Source: Bombardia bombarda
Lineage: Eukaryota > Ascomycota > Sordariomycetes > Sordariales > Lasiosphaeriaceae
Direction: 5' to 3'
NCBI GenBank assembly: GCA_030512295.1
Contig: JAULSR010000017.1
Span: forward strand, 1-17,467
DNA: 17,467 bases
Within the stretch, counting starts at the first letter, position 1; every line of letters begins with the position of its first letter. This document shows, in pieces, positions 9,896-17,467 of the stretch. The position numbers and the translations under genes are program-made. The notes beneath the pieces were generated by a model. The model made no database searches. It had not been told where the DNA came from and saw only the letters and a list, made by a program, of their open reading frames with translations.

Positions 9896-10137
9896 ATCGG
9901 CGAAGCGAGTGGACGGTCAGGAGAGTACGATCGACCAGGTGCCCGGTGCAGTCGTCTTCTTCTGCGCGGGCCAATGGAAAGACGACGGCGGCTGATGACG
10001 TAATGGTAGTTTTGCCGACGATGATGACGGCGACGGCAACGACGTCAACGGGGTAAAGGGGCGGGACGAGGCACTCCCCGGTGCCTGTGCCTGCGCCCTT
10101 TGACTATTACTCCGATGAGCACAAGACTAGACGATGA
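8978..10137 (+). CDS. Glycoside hydrolase family 18 protein, intracellular type, frame-disrupted
   Basis: Chitinase/endo-N-acetylglucosaminidase-like GH18 enzyme. The ATG at 8978 has a good CACAATG context. After MPPSPT a shifted frame gives PRIISYYQTHHDSS (about 8998-9040), the first barrel strand. The original frame resumes at GAHISVLPLL and runs to SGIKVL, then shifts near 9235 to MLGGAAKGSFARLD. The catalytic DGLDLDVE motif is at 9346-9369, with the acid Glu codon at 9367. YNAQFYCGWG is at about 9547-9576 and GVMGWEYFNSLPGG at about 9745. A missing G in the G7 run near 9784 moves the frame to RPWEWAGVMTRLL. The tail has 12 alanines at 9861-9896 and an acidic part ending PFDYYSDEHKTRR with TGA at 10135-10137. 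No signal peptide is visible, so a cytosolic glycan role is likely. Substrate is unknown, and the C-terminus is uncertain because of several breaks after 9780. Confidence 0.9.
9861..9896 (+). repeat. Trinucleotide repeat (GCT)11 plus GCA in the GH18 tail
   Basis: Eleven perfect GCT codons plus GCA encode 12 alanines in the frame that also reads RPWEWAGVMTRLL upstream. In the other two frames the same bases read as polycysteine or polyleucine, which are artefacts. The tract is likely length-variable between strains. Confidence 0.9.
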
Positions 10138-12000
10138 CGATGGCATGGTGATAGGTGATGGGTGTATTTTGCGAGAGAATATTGAGTGGTCCTGTCACTG
10201 CGGTGGGCTCATTCGTCCAACGTGTGGCCAGGCTTTGCTTATGTATGATGCTATTGACGATCTCTTGCCAGGGTCAATTTTGTGGGGAAAGGACAAACAC
10301 ACAACAATTGGACCGATAGGGTGTATGTTCCCGATGATGAGCTCACTGCCGCCATCACCCACCTCGGGGACGGTCACTCACCTTGAGACGTACTTCCCTT
10401 TCTGTGGGCCCAAGGTGGAGACGATGATTGCATACCGGTGAAACGGTGGTAGATCGGTTAGGGGTTGGCCGTCGAGGTTCACATCAATTTCAGGCAGGCA
10501 TCATCTCTAGCAGTGAAGATGACACTGACGTTGAGCCTCATCATAGTGTATGCAACTAACACCAGGCCCACCATCCCCCCCGGCCGGGGAGGCCAAGGAG
10601 ACGAGTGAGTGAGAGGAGGACGTCCTTCCTATGACATTAACGGTGTCGAATCTCCAGCATGGTGCAGATCGCGCTCCAGGCGCCGCCATAACAGCACCAG
10701 CGATGACCTAGGATCTAGGAAACTGTCTACACACACATACACACACACGATAGATCTGTCACGCGAGACTGACGTCAGGACGAGTTGATGGTCGATGGTT
10801 TTATTTAGTGTGTACATGTACGTACATGTCATTACTACACCCTTCAGATTGATCTTCATTTTGGCCTCTTCCCCGATGAAGATGACGGTTGACGCTTGCC
10901 TTGGGTCTAGTCTATGATGATCATCTATCTAGAGTACCTTACCTTAATTCTCGACCCCTCGTTCGTCTCGGCCTAGAGACTGATGCCGCTGAGCTACCTT
11001 GGGTTGACGATGGGTTCCAGTAGTATTCTCCATCCTTCAATGTTTCCACCTATGGGTACTTGCTATGTTTCATCATATATTTCAATGGTGACTAGTTCAA
11101 GTCAGGATGCATGATGAAGGTCTGGAGGCTTCCATGACATAGGGGTACCTACCGTAGGTGGCGAGTGGATACGCATTACGTCAGGGACAGTCGATAATAA
11201 ACGGGGCGGGCACTGTGTGTTCTGTTGGCGATGCCCTCCTCGCCTCTTCCTTCCACCGTGCAGACCCCGTCGTCCAAAAGGGGCCAACGCCAATGGATTC
11301 TGCAAACAGAAGCCGTCTGCATTCGGACGAGAGTAGCTGGCAAGAGCCCACTTCGTCATTTTTCATGTCGGCAGGTAATCAAGGGTCGGACTGGATATTG
11401 GAGCCGCAGCTGCTGCACGACGACGCGCTGCAGACCTGCCTACAGTCACACAGAGACAGACCTATGGGTACTGTGGTAGTTACAGTCGCACTGCTCACGG
11501 AGGTAGTACGACCTGATAATCGATAAGAAGCCGACGATTGTTGGTGAGATGGGCTAACACTCATTTTATATTGTCCCGGCGCATGATGACATTGTTCTGC
11601 GCCTGCTCACGCACGGCGGGATGGATGGATGGGTTGCGTCAGTCGGCGTGCTGACTGTATTGTATGTACGACATGCAAATCAAAGTACTAAGCTTTGGGT
11701 TTGCTGTCGGTATTCTTTATTTTATTTGACATTGTAGATTTACTACTGATGCCGCAGATTTATAAACTTATAAGCGTCTGGTGGCTTCTTATTACGTTCC
11801 TTATTTACCAAAGATGGTGAAAACGGGAGATGATCGATCGGTGACAATGACAGCAGTGGGGTGCTGTACGAATAGGCATGTAAAGATCACCAAGAAGCCA
11901 AGGTACATATTCGTACCTACCTAGTAGTAGTCCGCTCTCCTCTGTCGACCGGCAAGCCAGCCAACCTCCATCAGAAAGCCGATCACTGCCCCAATCCCCA
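10138..12000. other. Gene-poor region downstream of GH18 (part 1)
   Basis: No gene is supported. A 113-codon frame at 10100-10441 overlaps the GH18 tail, and a 122-codon frame lies at 11158-11526; neither shows a recognisable motif, and both have equally open overlapping frames. The region holds a CA-rich microsatellite at about 10733-10750, a 16-bp palindrome at 10814-10829, and several TACCT/AGGTA-type motifs (about 10935, 11145, 11903-11925) common in fungal intergenic DNA. Composition between 11650 and 11820 is AT-rich. Confidence 0.6.
10814..10829. repeat. 16-bp perfect palindrome
   Basis: ACATGTACGTACATGT is perfectly self-complementary with no spacer. It lies in non-coding DNA about 680 bases after the GH18 gene. 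It could form a small cruciform or bind a dimeric protein; no neighbouring gene tells which. Confidence 0.6.
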
Positions 12001-13860
12001 TCCTTCTCGACGGTCTAGACCGCGTCCATGTGGGGAATCAGACCATTTACGCCTACGAGCTTATTTTCCCAAGACGAGATTTCCAATGGTGTGTGGTGGG
12101 TGACTGGGGGAAAATGGGAAACAGAAAGAGCACTTTGGAACGCTGATAAGCTGAGACTTTTTTTTTGCAAGAAAGCGAGCGAAAAAAGTCGAAAAGAGGG
12201 GGGTCCTAACCAGTAAGTAATGCCAAGCCCATCTTGCCCATGGGTATTGGGTGCTGCAGCGCTGCTAGTGTAGCCAAAGTCAGCACGCTTGCAGGGGGGA
12301 AAGTGCGATTGCGCGCACCGCGCCTTTTCAACTGGGAACCGAGGAGAAGGGTTGATGTCATAGGCAGGTTTGCGGGGCACTTCTCTCACACGCGGGAGTC
12401 TACTGATTTATTGGGCGGGTGGCGCCCCGCCCTCCACACTCGATCCGGGTTGGGCAATGATGAGGAGGCCCTTCTGGTTCATCTTGTCCAGTTTCCCTAT
12501 TGTTGTCTGTTTCGCCTTTTCGCCATCAAACCCTCGTATGCCAAGCTTCAAACTGTCGTCAGTTGTCGTCAGGACCTCAGAGCAGCACCGTCATCATCTG
12601 TGAGGATTTTGGTCAGATCAGGATAAACTGGAGTTTGGCTACATTTCGCTCCTATTCAATCCGAATTTACTCACTCGTATACGAGGCCCGCTTTTATCCT
12701 CTCTCAATCTTAGGTGTCTGTAGTGTCAGGGCGACGGAGCGAGGGTAGGAGTCTGTGCAATGGGGATTCCTGATTTTCCCCATCCCAATCAGGGCGAGAA
12801 TAGCTTCAAACCGATGGGTAAACATGAAAATGCCATGTTTTTGCTGCACCTGAGCTGCCACTCTGCCAACTTTTTCTCAGACACGATAACAAAAAAACTG
12901 GCAGCTCTTGCACGATATCTCCCTAGGCCAGAGTCCAGACCTTTGAACATTTGAGGAGTGTACATATGCACATCCCGTACCTGTCTCTGTCTAATCAGTA
13001 TTTACCTTGGATCCTTTTGGTGATTTTCTTTCTTGCGTCTCCGTACAATGCTTGCAATCCCTGCAGGTGGGTGGAACAAGCACTCGAGCCAAAAATCCAA
13101 AGGGTCCCGCCGGTCCTGGGTGATCCAACCACTGACATCATTGGAAGCCGTCGATCATTCCCACTTTGGGACGCAGGGGTGGTACCACCGCCGATCGGTT
13201 TTCCTGGAACGTGTACCGCGCGGCGGCGTCTTTTTTGGCTTTTTGGCTTTTTGGCTTTTTGGCTTTTTGGCCTTTGCTTTCTATTCGATCTTGTTGACCT
13301 CACACGTCGTCTACCCGTGTGTAGCATTGTCATCATCGCAGAGCCCCCCTTGAATTAAGCTTCCGATGACTCCCTTGTGGTGCTTCGTCATTAGCAACGC
13401 TATCTATCTACCAACCGCGATTGAAACCCATGGCTTCGTATGTATGTACAGAGCAGGGCAAGGTCTTGCGGTCCGTGGATTAAGGGAATAAAGCATGTAC
13501 TGTATGTAGTATGTATACAACCTACTTACTACCTAGTTTCGCTATAATGTGTGTGGGGCTAAAGGCCGTCACTGGAGTAGGGGTCGTTTTTACCTGCACA
13601 ACCTCTGAACTCCCTTTTGTCGTGATCAGCAGGGTCTTGCCTATCCTGATGGCTTAGCTCACCGAAGACCGACCCCATGCCGAGTCCTCTGTCGGGTACC
13701 TCAGGTCATACCTGCTCTCACAGTGCTCTGGACTGGTGGCGGCCGGATCTGCTGAGGGTCCCTCGTCGCCAGTGATGCCATAGCTGTCTCCGTTGACGGC
13801 CGCCATTTGCCCTCTCCTCGCCCCTTTGGACAAAGACGACCCCTGCCTAAGCAACATGAC
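12001..13860. other. Gene-poor region (part 2)
   Basis: No convincing gene. Frames of up to 135 codons occur on both strands (for example 12234-12626 and 12951-13358), but they lack recognisable motifs and good codon bias. Visible structure includes a T9 run at about 12157, a GGTGGTACCACC palindrome at 13178-13189, a five-unit TTTTTGGC array at 13232-13271, and GTATGTA-like microsatellite sequence at about 13438-13535. A cryptic intron-rich gene or non-coding RNA cannot be excluded without transcripts. Confidence 0.55.
13232..13271 (+). repeat. Tandem repeat, five TTTTTGGC units
   Basis: Five perfect 8-bp units run head to tail. A frame crossing it would code for Phe/Gly/Leu/Trp repeats, but 8 bp is not a multiple of three and nothing else supports coding. 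Confidence 0.9.
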
Positions 13861-14747
13861 AAGACGAAATACCCCAATGTAAAACGACCCGTGAGGGAGG
13901 GAAGCAGAAATCTGTGGCGACCTTATCGCCCGTTTGCAAAGAGAGAGTGATTAGCTCATTGGCGGAGCCTTTACGCAATTTCGTGCAGCCATCCTGGTGC
14001 TAAAACGGCGTCTCTCAACGCAGATCAGCCATGGAAGAGAGGCCAACGTGCAGGTCGAGGGTAGCAGCACTAAAGCGTCCAGGTCACTCAATGTCTGCGT
14101 CAGGGCGCCGATAGCTTTTTCTGTCTCGTCCTTATAACAGATCTAGCGAGCGGTCGGGTACTGGACGAGAGCCGATAGAGGGCACAGGAGGGTGGTCTCA
14201 GGGAGTCAGGGTGGTCTCAGGGTGGTGTGCACACAAGGGAAAGAAAAGAGGGGACTGATGGGTCCCGCAGATCACAGTGACGGAGGAGGGAAGGAGCAAA
14301 GGAGGACCCTCCTTGACCCTTCGTTCTGTACCCATCCATCCCAGTCACAGTGGCCCTTGTCTCATCACTCATGGGCCTTCCAGCCTGGGGCCCTGCCTGG
14401 GGGTGGGGTCGCTTGGATAGACAGACAACCTCGCAGGCCCCATCCACCACACCCAATTCCGCCTTGCGATAGTAAGCTTCCTGTTTATAAAACAACCGGT
14501 CCCCGACTTTTCTTTCCACCCTCACTCCTTCCTATCATACACTAAAACAACACCAGACAAACAAACCAGTTCTCCTTCCGCTATTACCCTCCCTCTAGCC
14601 AAAAGCCAACTAAACATTTAAACTATTTCACCTTTCACCACTTCGACATCCAACCACCATATTAGTCCAGTGACATCATCGTCACTACTCCCCTCCTCGT
14701 CTTCCAAACCAAACAACTTCATCACTCCACCAACCCCAACCACCAAT
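13861..14747 (+). promoter_or_regulatory. Promoter and long 5' leader of the small Ser-rich gene
   Basis: A TATAAAA box lies at 14486-14492, about 30 bases before a CT-rich then CA-rich stretch that would be the transcribed leader (about 220 bases). I find no ATG between the TATA box and 14748, so the leader is free of upstream ORFs. A 13-bp GGTGGTCTCAGGG unit is directly repeated at 14191-14203 and 14210-14222. Sharp TATA plus pyrimidine-rich leader suggests a well-expressed or strongly regulated gene (inference). Confidence 0.6.
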
Positions 14748-14996
14748 ATGTCTTCATCCGGCAGCTCTTACTCCGCCTCGATGGCCTCGCCCCCTCCCCC
14801 TGTCGACCTTGGCACCTACTCTCGCTCGATGCATCAGCACACCAAGAGGCAGATGGAGCTGGTCTCCACATCGTCGAGGAGGTCTCAGGGTGGCAGCAGC
14901 CAGCAGCAGTCCAGGGACACCACCTCCGCCATCCCCAACGGTGTCAACCCCCACAGGAGTCGCAACAACTCCAGCGACGACGAGTACCACAACTGA
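14748..14996 (+). CDS. Small Ser-rich protein of unknown function (82 residues)
   Basis: An intact single-exon frame begins at the first ATG after the TATA box and ends with TGA at 14994-14996. The product starts MSSSGSSYSASMASPPPPVD, continues LGTYSRSMHQHTKRQMEL, then a Ser/Arg/Gln-rich part (SSRRSQGGSSQQQSRD) and ends in acidic NSSDDEYHN. It has no membrane segment or signal peptide and looks largely disordered, with one possible helix around SRSMHQHTKRQMEL. Many fungal genomes carry small Ser-rich unknown proteins of this style, but I cannot name a function. It is the only gene in the window without a frame break, which fits its short length. An alternative non-ATG extension upstream to 14670 is unlikely. 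Confidence 0.72.
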   Translation: MSSSGSSYSASMASPPPPVDLGTYSRSMHQHTKRQMELVSTSSRRSQGGSSQQQSRDTTSAIPNGVNPHRSRNNSSDDEYHN

Positions 14997-15120
14997 GGCG
15001 TTGGTGATGATTGTCGACTGAGAGAGAGATATGAGAGAGCCTGTATGAGAAATCGAGTCGAACGAGCGAGTAAAGCATACGACGAGACTTGTTGAGAGAG
15101 AGAGAGTGAGACAGGAGCGC

Positions 15121-15140
15121 CGAGTCGAGTCGAGTCGAGA
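15121..15140 (+). repeat. CGAGT pentamer repeat
   Basis: Three CGAGT units and one CGAGA follow each other in the 3' flank of the small Ser-rich gene, next to a GAGA-rich stretch. Simple-sequence DNA with no visible function. Confidence 0.7.
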
Positions 15141-15239
15141 GTCGTCGAGCTTCGAGCGAGGTAGCAATGAGCCAAAGTGCACGTTTTGGGATTCAGCAAC
15201 GAAAAACATCCTGCTGTCCCAATATTAGGTTGCGCCAAC

Positions 15240-15392
15240 GCGCAACATACACAACACAACATACAGCACACAACATACCCAGACACACATGAACAACATT
15301 AGGCTGAGCCCGGGCTGAGATGAGAGCCGAGCCGAGCACAGTCAGTCTGTGATCTCTCTGTCTGGTTGAACATACAACATACAACATCCATC
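15240..15392 (+). repeat. Interspersed CAACATAC repeats
   Basis: CAACATAC or near copies occur at least three times between 15242 and 15278 and again at about 15368-15390, separated by unique sequence. Probably degenerate microsatellite DNA. Confidence 0.6.
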
Positions 15393-16158
15393 TTTCCTGT
15401 CTTTTGTTTTTTCCTCTTGTTATCTCTCCACTCCTATACACGCATGGTTTCTGGGGTACGGGAGGGGAAAATGCATGATGATACACACATCACACTTATG
15501 GGGAAATGATCCTTCATACATACACCGGGATGCCCGGTCGTGCGTGGTGCTAGCCACATCATTTCGACGCTCGCGCATCCTCTTTTTTATCTCGCTGTTT
15601 TCTTGCGCGTTTTCGGGGCATATTCCTAGCAACATGGGGGTTTCGGGATACACACATATTTGCTGCTTCTGGAATGAGTAAGCAAGGCGTTCATGGGGAA
15701 ATGGCCATAAGCCATAGAGTGGTGTTTTTGCCTTTTTTAAAGTCTTGTTTTGTCTCGACTTTTTTCTCTCTTTTAGCCGGATCGACAGCGGCAAACTGTA
15801 CATATGATGCTGCATTGCCCATCCAGAATTGATGCTGAATGATATACATACATACAACCAATTCCTATTCGTTCAAATTGCGTGATTGTGAATGTGATGG
15901 TTTTGCCAAATCTGATTCTGACCTGTATAAGTGTTTCAAACTTCCAATCCTCAGATCAAAGACAAGCTGCACTCACTGATAATATGGAACGCTTTCACTT
16001 GTGACCGTCCCGTCGTCATCATGATGATGCGAAATCGCAGCATGCAGTTCGATGCTATTCGTGATGACTTGTAACACTCAGATAAAACCCATTACCATCC
16101 ATTGTCAGCTAATAAAAACACCAAAACGCCAAGCTCTATGCACCACCCCTCTATCAGC

Positions 16159-17265
16159 TCAAACCAGAGGCTGCTTCTTCTTGATACCCAACAGCGCAGC
16201 GTGGTCCTTCTTCTTCTTGACCACGCGCTTGAAGCTTGGCGGCGGCATGTCTGTCGACGGTGCTGGTGCTGCTGCTGGCTTGACATCCGCTATTGTCGGC
16301 GCAACAGCAGGCGCGGAAGAGCTACCACTCGAGCTCGCACCTCCCTGCTGCTGCTTCTGTGTTATCCCCCCCCCACCACCACCCCCAACAAACCCAGCCA
16401 CATCCCCCTCCCCTCCTCCTCCTCCATCACCTCCTCCAGCGCGCTCTGGCCCCTCGCAAACGCAAACGCCCTCCTCGCCGCCTCGGCGTCCTCCTCCTCC
16501 TGCCTCCTTCTTTCCTCGTCCCCAGGCAGCACCTTCGCCACAACATCAATCTCCACGCCGCCGCGCTGCGCGCGCTCGAGGCGGGCGTTGCGGCTACGAA
16601 TCTCATCGAGCGCGTCAGCAACAGCCATCTCGCGCTTGGCGTCGGCGGTTTTGGCCTCGAGCTCGGCCATGGCGTTGCGCTCCTCGAGGCCGTCGGCGTC
16701 GGCCATGTCGCGCTCGATGCGGTCGAGGCGCGCGTCGTCGCTCTCGTCGAGCTCCTCGCCCATGCCGCGCCGCCAGGGCTCCGTGTTGCGCTTGGCGCCC
16801 TTTTCCATGATGTAGTTTTGGTTCTTGGGGTCGGTTCTGAATATGATCTGTAACATGGCAACAGGTTAGAATTTTTGTGTTGGGACGGGAGGGGGAAGGG
16901 AGGGAGCGAGCAGGACTAGCCTCAGCAGAGCATCGCGTGCACCGGATGTAGAAGCGGTATAGTTGGATGCCGAGATAGCGCTCCTCTTGGGCGTCTCCTT
17001 GCGCGCGTTGAACTTGCGGCCGCGGTACATGTACTGGAGCAGAGCAAGAATCATAGGGTTAGCAACACTGCATCGTAATCTCTTGTCAGAGGGATGATAT
17101 TAAAACACATACCTCACCACACGCCGTGCAGCGCATGCTAAAGGGCGCCATCAGGCGCACCGTCTGCACCTTTGGGCCGACCTGCTTGGGCCCGCGCGAC
17201 CGGCCCAGCAGCGCCGGGTCGAAGTCGGGCGGGTAGTATTGGTTCAGGACCTTGCGCTCAGACAT
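16159..17265 (-). CDS. YJU2: Pre-mRNA splicing factor YJU2/CWC16 (CCDC94 family), three exons, two frame breaks
   Basis: First-step spliceosome factor that acts at the catalytic centre with the Prp19-associated complex; nuclear. The start is the ATG read from 17265 in context CCAACATG. Exon 1 (17265-17113) encodes MSERKVLNQYYPPDFDPALL through RLMAPFSMRCTACGE. Exon 2 (17033-16921) encodes YMYRGRKFNARKET, then after a missing G near 16985, ERYLGIQLYRFYIRCTRCSAE. The CTAC and CTRC pairs form the C4 zinc site. Exon 3 (from 16847) encodes IIFRTDPKNQNYIMEKGAKR and NTEPW, then a charged helical region (about 16790-16430). A second break in the purine-rich stretch at about 16400-16420 moves to DVAGFVGG, leading to a Pro/Ala linker and the basic end VKKKKDHAALLGIKKKQPLV with TGA at 16161-16159. 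Motif order and C-terminus fit fungal YJU2 well. The breaks are almost certainly sequence errors. It is convergent with the small Ser-rich gene. Confidence 0.95.
16848..16920 (-). other. YJU2 intron 2, GC-AG type
   Basis: Read on the minus strand, the exon ends CTGAG and the intron starts GCTAGT (16920 downward), has TCTAAC at 16870-16865 and ends CAG at 16850-16848. Removing these 73 bases joins RCSAE to IIFRTDPKN in frame, once the missing base in exon 2 is allowed for. The donor is GC, not GT. Confidence 0.75.
17034..17112 (-). other. YJU2 intron 1
   Basis: On the minus strand the donor GTATGT starts at 17112, the branch site GCTAAC is at 17063-17058 and the acceptor CAG ends at 17034. 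The 79-base intron lies between TACGE and YMYRGRK, next to the first zinc-binding cysteine pair. Confidence 0.9.
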
Positions 17266-17467
17266 GTTGGCGGTTGGTGATGGTGCTTGCGGTTGTTGCT
17301 AAGCTCAATCCAAATCCGGCCGCTCGGGTTCGTGTGTATGTTCGGGGGTTTGGTTTATTGTCGTTGTCAGTGTGTTAGGTAATTATGGTGGAGTTGGCTT
17401 GTGTTTGTCACGATGCCATCTACCGTTCTGGAAGGCGGCGGGAAGGTGGTGGGGAATGTTGAATGCC
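17266..17467 (-). promoter_or_regulatory. YJU2 upstream region
   Basis: This is the 5' flank of YJU2, 202 bases to the window edge. On the minus strand it is rich in CA and CCAAC motifs near the start codon, as is usual for fungal leaders. No TATA box is evident. No other gene start is supported before the edge. Confidence 0.4.

Larger units (their letters stand above)
14997..16158. other. Intergenic space between convergent genes, repeat-rich
   Basis: This holds the 3' flanks of the small Ser-rich gene (+) and YJU2 (-); no gene is supported. It starts with GAGA-rich sequence (about 15018-15110), then CGAGT pentamers at 15121-15140. CAACATAC-like repeats follow at about 15240-15300 and 15368-15392. 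From about 15550 it becomes T-rich and AT-rich, as expected for 3' flanks. A 145-codon minus-strand frame at 15420-15857 has no recognisable motif. Confidence 0.55.

Noticed and set aside
9797..10003. Apparent polycysteine and polyleucine peptides
   Set aside because: Alternate-frame readings of the (GCT)11 repeat, which is polyalanine in the frame that continues the GH18 protein.
236..10137. True pseudogenes caused by RIP
   Set aside because: RIP makes C-to-T changes and stop codons, not single-base indels. GC-rich third positions and conserved motifs remain.
10100..10441. 113-codon frame after the GH18 tail, possible extra domain
   Set aside because: No motif recognised, and the GH18 frame has a plausible stop at 10137 after the acidic tail. 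The opposite strand is equally open. A longer GH18 C-terminus cannot be fully excluded.
12951..13358. Phe/Trp/Leu-rich frames that look like a membrane protein
   Set aside because: The hydrophobic repeats come from the TTTTTGGC array in all frames; nothing else supports coding.
1..17467. Biosynthetic cluster, defence island or novel multi-gene system
   Set aside because: The recognised genes are unrelated housekeeping functions, with no shared regulation, no tight spacing and no mobile or defence-type genes.
1..17467. tRNA, rRNA or CRISPR array
   Set aside because: I found no T-loop and acceptor arrangement on either strand, no rRNA-like conserved blocks, and no regularly spaced repeats with unique spacers. 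This was by eye; a tRNAscan-SE run would settle the tRNA point.

Overview
This window looks like nuclear chromosomal DNA of a filamentous ascomycete (Pezizomycotina, probably Sordariomycetes). The signs are GC-rich coding sequence with strong third-position GC bias, short 70-100 nt introns with GTATGT-type donors and CTAAC/CTGAC branch sites, CT-rich leaders before start codons, and large intergenic spaces. I saw no viral, plasmid or complete transposon genes, no CRISPR array and no tRNA or rRNA.

Layout: (1) 236-3325 (+) is an Osh3-type oxysterol-binding protein with an N-terminal GOLD-like region, PH domain, FFAT-like motif and lipid-binding ORD domain. (2) 3326-4428 is intergenic, with an AT-rich patch and two inverted repeats. 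(3) 4429-8491 (+) is an ATP-dependent 5-oxoprolinase (OXP1). (4) 8978 to about 10137 (+) is a glycoside hydrolase family 18 protein without a signal peptide, with a polyalanine tract and an acidic tail. (5) 10138-14485 is a gene-poor stretch with only simple repeats and palindromes. (6) 14748-14996 (+) is an 82-residue Ser-rich protein behind a TATA box and a long uORF-free CT-rich leader. (7) 14997-16158 is a repeat-rich 3' intergenic space between convergent genes. (8) 16159-17265 (-) is the splicing factor YJU2/CWC16, with two introns.

The dominant feature is that all four recognisable genes are broken by many single-base frame changes, although the protein sequence between breaks is well conserved. 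This includes YJU2, a core splicing factor, where exon arithmetic shows one missing base. The sensible reading is uncorrected insertion/deletion errors in the assembly, not four simultaneous pseudogenes. I therefore annotate whole gene spans and note the breaks.

The genes are unrelated housekeeping functions (lipid exchange at membrane contacts, glutathione-cycle 5-oxoproline recycling, glycan hydrolysis, pre-mRNA splicing). Nothing suggests an operon, a biosynthetic cluster or a defence system. I did not find a convincing novel biological system. The most useful leads are the error pattern, a GC-AG intron in YJU2, the small Ser-rich gene, and some repeats and palindromes in regulatory DNA.
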